A stretch of DNA of 34,688 nucleotides from an uncultured Pelagibacteraceae bacterium (GTDB lineage Bacteria > Pseudomonadota > Alphaproteobacteria > Pelagibacterales > AG-422-B15), in the NCBI GenBank assembly GCA_902518415.1, contig CABYGA010000012.1, forward strand, positions 1 through 34,688, written 5' to 3'. A program made the position numbers and the translations under genes. Position 1 is the stretch's first letter. Each line of letters opens with the position of its first letter. The notes beneath the pieces are model-generated. The model saw only the letters and a list, made by a program, of their open reading frames with translations. It ran no database searches and had not been told where the DNA came from. Below, piece by piece: positions 28,389-34,688 of this stretch.

Positions 28389-29173
28389 AAATTTATTCTT
28401 TCTTATTTATACTAATTCTAATATTTAATTTTTCTTCGTTTGCGGAAACAGATGAAGAAATAGGTTTGAAAATAGCAAAAGAAGCTTATGAAAGTACACG
28501 AGGATATATAGATAGTACATCAGAGCAATTAATGATTCTAATTGATCCAAAAGGCAATGAGGTCATAAGAGAAATTTCAGGTAAAAATTTAGAAAATATG
28601 GACCCAGATGATGGTGATAAATCATTAATTTTCTTTAATAAACCTAAAGATGTCCAAGGCACAGTAATGCTTTCACATACACATGTGAATGATGATGATG
28701 ATCAATGGCTTTATCTTCCTGCCTTAGGTAGGGTAAAAAGAATTTCGTCTAGCAATAAATCAGGGGCGTTTATGGGAAGTGAAATTTCATTTGAAGACTT
28801 TTCAGGTTTAGATTACAGAAAATACGACTGGAAATATTTAGGTGAAGAAAACTATGAAGGTGAAGTGTGCTATAAACTTGAGTCTTATCCTAAGTATGAA
28901 AATTCTGGGTACACAAAGAGAATTGGTCTTACGGACGAGTTGTTAAGAGCTCGAAAAATTGAGTATTATGATAGAAAAGGCGATCTCCTAAAGACTATAT
29001 ATTTTGAGGATCATAAATTATACAACGATGCTATCTGGTTTGCAGATACTTTTCGTGTTGTAAATCATCAAAATGACAACTCAACTATTTATAAATGGGA
29101 AAATCGTCAATTAAATATAGGACTAAATAAAAAGGACTTTGAGAAATCCAGTTTGATGCGTTTAGCTGATTAA
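28385..29173 (+). CDS. Outer membrane lipoprotein-sorting-like protein (LolA-like fold, COG2834 type)
   Basis: Signal peptide MKIYSFLFILILIFNFSSFAE; SHTHVNDDDDQWLYLPALGRVKRISSSNKSGAFMGSEISFEDFSGLDYRKYDWKYLGEE motif of this family. ATGA overlap with the RND gene. Confidence 0.85.
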   Translation: MKIYSFLFILILIFNFSSFAETDEEIGLKIAKEAYESTRGYIDSTSEQLMILIDPKGNEVIREISGKNLENMDPDDGDKSLIFFNKPKDVQGTVMLSHTHVNDDDDQWLYLPALGRVKRISSSNKSGAFMGSEISFEDFSGLDYRKYDWKYLGEENYEGEVCYKLESYPKYENSGYTKRIGLTDELLRARKIEYYDRKGDLLKTIYFEDHKLYNDAIWFADTFRVVNHQNDNSTIYKWENRQLNIGLNKKDFEKSSLMRLAD

Positions 29174-29175
29174 TT

Positions 29176-30369
29176 GTGATTGAAAATCTTTTTCAACGAA
29201 AAATACTTATTTTCTTTTTAGTTTATTTATTTCTTACATCTCATATTAATGCATTAGACTTTAAAGCTTACGGTTTCATTCAACCAGAATCATCTATTTA
29301 CATAAATGGGGACGGAAAACACAATCAGGATAATTACAATACTTCTTTTTTTGGAAAAGGAACCTTTATATCATACTTGCAAGAAGGTGATGCAAAATTT
29401 ACCATTAGTGCAATTGGTCGTTTCGACCAGAATGATGATGAACTTCGCTACTTAGATTTTCAAAAGTTTAAATATGAATATTATTTTGACGATATAGCGC
29501 TAAAAGTTGGGAATGAAATAGTTTTTTGGGGAGTCAATGAAACGTTTAATGTTGTAGACATTATCAATCAATCAAATTTAGCAGAAGATATAGCTGGAAC
29601 AAAGAAACTTGGTCAGCCTATGGCTTCAATTTCATACAGTCAGGATTACGGGATATTTGATATCTACTTAATGCCATATTTTAGAGAGAGACCATTTGCT
29701 GGCAAAGAAGGTCGTCCGAGACTTTTATTTGAAGTTGATAAGAATTCTATTACCTATGAGTCTTCAGCAAAGAAACGTAAAATGGATTTTGCATTAAGAT
29801 ACTCTGCAGTTATCGAGGATTTAGATATTGGTTTATCTCACTTCTACGGAAATAACAGAACACCTGTCTTAAGCCCTAATCCATCAACTTTAAAATTTGA
29901 CTCTCATTATCCTATATTATCTCAAACAGGAGTTGATATTCAAGCTACTAAAGGTCCTTGGCTGTACAAGCTTGAGTCTGTAAGCGCTAAAGATGGGAGT
30001 GAAAGACATTTGAGCGCTGCGGGTGGAATCGAATATACATATTATAGTATTCGTAATACGCAAAGTGATCTTGGTGTAATTGTAGAATATGCCTTTGATG
30101 ATAGGAATGATAATCCTTTTAATAACGAAGGTGTTATCGGTTTAAGATGGAGCTTAAATGATATTAAATCTTCTAGTCTAATAGCTGGCTATGTATTTGA
30201 CATAAGAGGCAACTCAAATCGCTTTCAAGCAGAGTTTGAACAAAGAGTAAATGACGACTTAAAACTTTTTTTTGATGTATCTTTAAATGGAAGCATTGAT
30301 AAGGCTGATTTTACTCATCAATTTAAAGAAGATTCAAGTTTAACTCTTAAAATTGCTAAATATTTCTAG
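29176..30369 (+). CDS. Predicted outer-membrane beta-barrel protein partnering the RND cassette
   Basis: GTG start, signal peptide (ILIFFLVYLFLTSHINA|LD), many alternating beta-strand-like segments, C-terminal ...LTLKIAKYF ending in an aromatic residue. Confidence 0.75.
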   Translation: MIENLFQRKILIFFLVYLFLTSHINALDFKAYGFIQPESSIYINGDGKHNQDNYNTSFFGKGTFISYLQEGDAKFTISAIGRFDQNDDELRYLDFQKFKYEYYFDDIALKVGNEIVFWGVNETFNVVDIINQSNLAEDIAGTKKLGQPMASISYSQDYGIFDIYLMPYFRERPFAGKEGRPRLLFEVDKNSITYESSAKKRKMDFALRYSAVIEDLDIGLSHFYGNNRTPVLSPNPSTLKFDSHYPILSQTGVDIQATKGPWLYKLESVSAKDGSERHLSAAGGIEYTYYSIRNTQSDLGVIVEYAFDDRNDNPFNNEGVIGLRWSLNDIKSSSLIAGYVFDIRGNSNRFQAEFEQRVNDDLKLFFDVSLNGSIDKADFTHQFKEDSSLTLKIAKYF

Positions 30370-32162
30370 ATTCTAACTTCTGAACTATAAATTTTATCAA
30401 ACATGTTTTGATCTAAATCTACATATGTTGAGTCGGGTCCTGATGCAAAATAGAGCGGATCTTGAATTCTGTTAGGATTAAATCCTTCTTCGACCAAATC
30501 TGTTTTTTTATATTTAAATGTTCCAGTCTTTTCTATCTCAGGACTTATACGAATAAAAACAGGCACACTATAAGCTGGCAATTGTTCGGATAAATATTGA
30601 TAGAGCTCATCTAATTTAAATTCACTATTTACAACAAGAGATGCCATACCTGCTCTACCATCTTGATTGGGAACCTCCACACCATAAACATTAACTTCAT
30701 CGATTCCTTTAAATGATGAAATTGCTTCACTTACTTCATTAGTTGATACATTTTCAGATTTCCACCTAAAGGTATCCCCAATGCGATCTACAAAATAAAA
30801 ATAACCTTGCTTGTCTTTTTTTAATAAATCACCTGTGGAAAACCAACGATCACCTTTTTCAAAAACATCCTCAAGAATTTTTTTCTTTGTAGCTTCTTTA
30901 TCTGTATACCCTTCAAATTTCCCAGTAAATTTATCATCATTTGGGATGAAGCCAATTGCTTCACCAGCCTCATCATTTTCACACTCGATACAGAACCCGT
31001 CTTTATTTCTAATTACAACTTCATTTTCAACATCAAATTTAACAATTTTAGTCGGTAAAATACCCTTTAAATATGGAGGAATTCTTCCAATTGAACCAAA
31101 TTCACTGTCCACATTTGTTAAAGATACATTTCCCTCCGAGGAACCGTAAAACTCTATAATTTTGTTAATACCAAACCTTTCTTGCACTACTTTCCAGACC
31201 TCTGGCCTCAATCCATTTCCATATATTCCTCTAATCTTATGTTTTTTTTCATAATCGTTTTCTTTTCCAGCCACCAAATATCTGAATAGTTCACCAATGT
31301 AAGTGATTACTGTAACTTCATACTTTACACAATCTTCCCAAAACTTTTCAACAGAGAATTTCTTTCTAAGCACAACAGTACCACCTGTACAAAAAGTTGA
31401 ACCTATACCGACTACACCTCCAGTTGCATGATACAATGGAAGAACCATGTACGTTTTATCTGTAGGTTTCATTTGAAGTGAAAACATTTGTAATCCGCAT
31501 CCAACTAAAAACTTTTGATGGCTAAAATTTGATGCTTTGGGCATGCCTGTCGTACCACTTGTATAAATATAGAAAAGGGATTGGCTATTTGATAAATTTT
31601 CTCTCACAGAATTGTCTGGTCTAATTTTTCCTTCTTCATTAAAGCTATTAGACAATGACTCATAGCCTTGAACTTCTTTGCCAGCTACATAAACATCCAA
31701 GTCATCCTCGATATAGCTTTGTGCTGACGAGAGGTTTTCCATTAAGTCAGAACTTATAATGAGACTTTTACTTTCGGATTTTTTAATACAATGAGCTAGA
31801 GACTTACTTTTAATATTGTTATTTAAGCAAGCTACAGTAACCCCAATTTTTGCTAAGCCAAACCAAGTAAAGATATACTCTGGCTTATTTTCCATTAATA
31901 AAGAAATTGCATCACCAGTTTTGTATCCTTTGCTAATTGCCCAGTTAGCAATTTGATTAGCCTCATCATCCATCTGTCGGTACGTATATTTTTTTTCCTC
32001 AAATTCTATTGCAATGCTATCTGGAGATTTATCTACCTGCTCCTCCATGATATCTGCCACAGTTGTTGATTTTTTTTTATCAAACTTTCTAGAACGTCCA
32101 ACAAGTTGCAAGAAAAATTTAAAATAACTATACTCTCTAGATACTGTATTTAAAATGCCCAT
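30366..32162 (-). CDS. Long-chain (very-long-chain) acyl-CoA synthetase, FATP/FadD6-like
   Basis: AMP-binding motif YIYTSGTTGMPKASNFSH, EFYGSSEGN, WFSTGDLLKKDKQGYFYFVDRIGDTFRWKSENVST. Confidence 0.88.
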   Translation of the reverse strand: MGILNTVSREYSYFKFFLQLVGRSRKFDKKKSTTVADIMEEQVDKSPDSIAIEFEEKKYTYRQMDDEANQIANWAISKGYKTGDAISLLMENKPEYIFTWFGLAKIGVTVACLNNNIKSKSLAHCIKKSESKSLIISSDLMENLSSAQSYIEDDLDVYVAGKEVQGYESLSNSFNEEGKIRPDNSVRENLSNSQSLFYIYTSGTTGMPKASNFSHQKFLVGCGLQMFSLQMKPTDKTYMVLPLYHATGGVVGIGSTFCTGGTVVLRKKFSVEKFWEDCVKYEVTVITYIGELFRYLVAGKENDYEKKHKIRGIYGNGLRPEVWKVVQERFGINKIIEFYGSSEGNVSLTNVDSEFGSIGRIPPYLKGILPTKIVKFDVENEVVIRNKDGFCIECENDEAGEAIGFIPNDDKFTGKFEGYTDKEATKKKILEDVFEKGDRWFSTGDLLKKDKQGYFYFVDRIGDTFRWKSENVSTNEVSEAISSFKGIDEVNVYGVEVPNQDGRAGMASLVVNSEFKLDELYQYLSEQLPAYSVPVFIRISPEIEKTGTFKYKKTDLVEEGFNPNRIQDPLYFASGPDSTYVDLDQNMFDKIYSSEVRI

Positions 32163-32984
32163 TTAAATTCCTAAACTTTCTGAATATTTCATTATTGTTT
32201 TTGTTTTTGGCCCAAAATCAAATGAAATTTTATCAATTTTGGTTACCGGTCTTACCCCAAGAATACTATTTGTTAAGAATACTTCACTTACTTTTTTTAG
32301 ATTATTCAATGATATGCTCTTTACTGCAACCTTTTTCTTTTTCAAAAGCAGCTTTCTGACAGTGCCATCTAGAGCTCCATCTTTTAGGGGAGGTGTAAAA
32401 ATTTTGTTATTTTCAACAAAATAGATGTTTGAACTAGAACAGCAGCATATTTTATTTTTTTCATTTAAGAATAATGCATCATCAAATTTTTCTTTTTTTG
32501 AAATATGTTTTGCAACAATATTTTCAAAATAATTGCTCGTCTTATTTTGTGACAATATTGAATTACTTAAGCGTTTTATATCTGAAGTTTTAATTCTTAT
32601 CTTTGGTATAGTCTTGTTGGTGCCTAGATTTGAAAGAGTAATTAGAAAAGTGCACGCATGATCATTATTAAAATCAAGCCCTCGAGCCTTCGATACTCCC
32701 CTTGAAAGCGTTAATCTAATGGCCACACGCCTTGTGTCTATTTTATTTTTTTTTACTAATTTATAAATTATGTCTTCAAGCTTTTTTTTTGAGATGGAAA
32801 AATTGAAGTAATTTTTTTTGATAGATTTAATGAATCTTTCATAATGGTAGTTAAATAAAATGATTTTTTGATTATTAAAAAGAATTGTTTCAAATATAGC
32901 ATCTCCTAAAAGGAAGCCTCTATCCCTAACATCTATTAGAATATTTTTATTATTTGAAAATTTATTATTAAAGTAAATTATCAT
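32163..32984 (-). CDS. pabC: Aminotransferase class IV, likely 4-amino-4-deoxychorismate lyase PabC
   Basis: DRGFLLGDAIFETI, RLTLSRG, CCCSSSNIYFVENNKIFTPPLKDGALDGTVR. Overlaps pabB. Confidence 0.8.
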   Translation of the reverse strand: MIIYFNNKFSNNKNILIDVRDRGFLLGDAIFETILFNNQKIILFNYHYERFIKSIKKNYFNFSISKKKLEDIIYKLVKKNKIDTRRVAIRLTLSRGVSKARGLDFNNDHACTFLITLSNLGTNKTIPKIRIKTSDIKRLSNSILSQNKTSNYFENIVAKHISKKEKFDDALFLNEKNKICCCSSSNIYFVENNKIFTPPLKDGALDGTVRKLLLKKKKVAVKSISLNNLKKVSEVFLTNSILGVRPVTKIDKISFDFGPKTKTIMKYSESLGI

Positions 32985-34393
32985 TCTACACGTTGTGCTT
33001 TATGTGACGCGTTGTTTCTTGTTGTTCTATTTATATTAACTAGGTTTTCTACTTTTTCATTTAGCTCTATAAACTCGTTTAGTGGATCTGAATCAGAGAC
33101 AATTCCTCCTCCAGAATTAAGGTAAGCTCTTTTTTTATTTACAGTTACTGTTCTTATAGGAATATTAAAATCAGAATAACCAGAGAATGATACATATCCA
33201 ATAGCACCACAATAGACGCCTCTATTACTATCTTCTAGTTCAGAAATTATCTGCATTGCTCTAATTTTTGGAGCTCCTGTAACTGATCCTCCAGGCATAC
33301 AAAAATTCAAAATATCAAATATATCACTTCCCTTTTTTATATTTCCTTCAATATCTGAGACTAAATGATGAACATTATTATAGGTTTCTACTTCTGCAAG
33401 TCTCGTAACTTTTACTGAACCTGGTTTACAAGCTTGAGAAATATCATTTCTTAATACATCAACAATCATAAGATTTTCTGCATTATCTTTTTCACTTGCT
33501 TTTAAAGTGGCAACTAATTTTCTGTCTTCTAATTCACTTTGTCCTCTTTTAATTGTGCCCTTGATTGGCGACACCTTGATTTTGTTACCCTCAAGTCTTA
33601 GAAATCTTTCTGGCGAATAAGATAATATTGTAAAATTTGAATTTTTAATAAAACAGGAAAAAGGTGTTTCTGTATTTTCTCTGTACTTTAAATAATATTG
33701 AACGGATTTAAAATCATTAGGTATTTTTGACAAAAATCTTTGTGTTATATTAGCTTGGAAGATGTCTCCATCTTTAATGTATTTAAGAACTTTTTTTATT
33801 TTTGAAATATATTTTTTCTTTGTAAAATCTTTCTTCCAATTAAATCCTTTTAATTTTACTTTAGCATTATTTAATCTTGGAATTGAATATAAATTTTTAG
33901 CTTTTTGTAAGCGTACTTCATGATTTACTTTATTTTTAATCTCATTATTTAGATTGCACGAAAATAAAAATGCTTTCTTAAATTTATTATCAAAGGCAAA
34001 AACAATATCAAATAATCCTAAATAGATATTAGGAACAATTTTTTCATTTTTTTTATTATTTCTTATTTTTTCATTAATTAAACCAGATTCATACGATAAA
34101 TATCCGGCATAACCACACTGAAAATGCGGTAAGCTTCTTATTTTTTTAAAACTGACTTTTGATAATATATTTCTTGCTTTTATAAATTCTTTCGATGAGA
34201 AATTTATATTTTTCTTATTTATTTTAATGGAGTCTATCGGATCAAACGCAATATATGAATATCTATTATTTTTTGAAATAGTATTGTTCGCACTGTCTAA
34301 AAAAATAAGATTATTCTGATCTTGAAATCTTAATAGTGCATCCTGAGGATTTATGTAATCAAGTTTTTCTGTTTTAATTTTAATTCTTTTCAT
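32981..34393 (-). CDS. pabB: Aminodeoxychorismate synthase component I PabB
   Basis: Chorismate-binding domain with PIKGT (PabB-type Lys rather than TrpE-type PIAGT), GDIFQANITQRF, MPGGSVTGAPKIRAMQIISELE, GGGIVSDSDPLNEF. Confidence 0.9.
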   Translation of the reverse strand: MKRIKIKTEKLDYINPQDALLRFQDQNNLIFLDSANNTISKNNRYSYIAFDPIDSIKINKKNINFSSKEFIKARNILSKVSFKKIRSLPHFQCGYAGYLSYESGLINEKIRNNKKNEKIVPNIYLGLFDIVFAFDNKFKKAFLFSCNLNNEIKNKVNHEVRLQKAKNLYSIPRLNNAKVKLKGFNWKKDFTKKKYISKIKKVLKYIKDGDIFQANITQRFLSKIPNDFKSVQYYLKYRENTETPFSCFIKNSNFTILSYSPERFLRLEGNKIKVSPIKGTIKRGQSELEDRKLVATLKASEKDNAENLMIVDVLRNDISQACKPGSVKVTRLAEVETYNNVHHLVSDIEGNIKKGSDIFDILNFCMPGGSVTGAPKIRAMQIISELEDSNRGVYCGAIGYVSFSGYSDFNIPIRTVTVNKKRAYLNSGGGIVSDSDPLNEFIELNEKVENLVNINRTTRNNASHKAQRVE

Positions 34394-34403
34394 AGTTTTT
34401 GTT

Positions 34404-34488
34404 TGGTAGGGATATCCGGAGTCGAACCGGAACGCCCGAAGGCACCAGATTTTGAGTCTGGCGCGTCTACCAATTCCGCCATATCCCC
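34404..34488 (-). tRNA. tRNA-Leu (anticodon CAA), CCA encoded
   Basis: Minus strand GGGGATATGGCGGAATTGGTAGACGCGCCAGACTCAAAATCTGGTGCCTTCGGGCGTTCCGGTTCGACTCCGGATATCCCTACCA. Long variable arm; anticodon loop CTCAAAA. Confidence 0.94.
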
Positions 34489-34577
34489 ATTTTACAAATT
34501 ATTCTTTAAACCATTATTATAATCAATAAGAGCCTAAAATTATTATGTATGCTAATATATGTATATTACCATAAATT

Positions 34578-34688
34578 ATGTTAAACTCTATTTATCAAAA
34601 ATTTAAGCTATATTTCGTCTCTAAAACTTTACAGTTCTCTAACAGTCCATTCGCGTATCCTTTTCTATTTGTAATTTGCTTAGCAGAA
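34578..34688 (+). CDS. Hypothetical protein, 3'-truncated by the window edge (hydrophobic segment)
   Basis: ATG followed by 36 open codons to the last base: MLNSIYQKFKLYFVSKTLQFSNSPFAYPFLFVICLAE. Not in the ORF track. Confidence 0.4.
   Translation, partial: MLNSIYQKFKLYFVSKTLQFSNSPFAYPFLFVICLAE

Noticed and set aside
30811-31149. 112-aa plus-strand ORF inside the acyl-CoA synthetase (also 32239..32424 in pabC, 26438..26698 in the RND gene, 23720..23914 in lhgO)
   Set aside because: Antisense to clear coding sequence with conserved motifs.
32981-34393. Chorismate-binding gene as anthranilate synthase trpE
   Set aside because: PIKGT motif and the adjacent class IV aminotransferase favour PabB; no trpG or trpD alongside.

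Overview
This is an AT-rich, densely packed window that looks like a streamlined chromosomal segment of a marine-type alphaproteobacterium; the taxonomy is inferred from gene content and order only. Most of it is recognisable housekeeping: mutT, argJ, secA, accA, an mcl/citE-family lyase, xerD, aroK-aroB, a CNNM/CorC-type CBS protein, bolA, a J-domain protein, cobS-cobT, rpmB, meaB-mcm, terB-fdxA-carD, tRNA-Arg(CCU), csaA, rpoH, an LhgO-like oxidase, GNAT, thioesterase, ispH, an RND/LolA-like/outer-membrane-protein cassette, a FATP-like acyl-CoA synthetase, pabC-pabB and tRNA-Leu(CAA). I found no CRISPR array, transposon, prophage or rRNA. The most unusual stretch is about 20.4-21.7 kb. A CarD regulator there carries a ~105-aa lysine-rich, histone-H1-like N-terminal tail. 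Converging on it is a 40-aa Lys/Arg/Ala peptide gene that is absent from the supplied ORF track, with its own Shine-Dalgarno-like sequence, a perfect-palindrome terminator and a set of upstream inverted repeats. Other points of interest are an AccA with a predicted C-terminal membrane anchor, overlapping stops at nearly every convergent gene pair, a compact RND/LolA-like/OMP cassette facing an acyl-CoA synthetase, and B12-linked genes (cobST, mcm-meaB) in one region.
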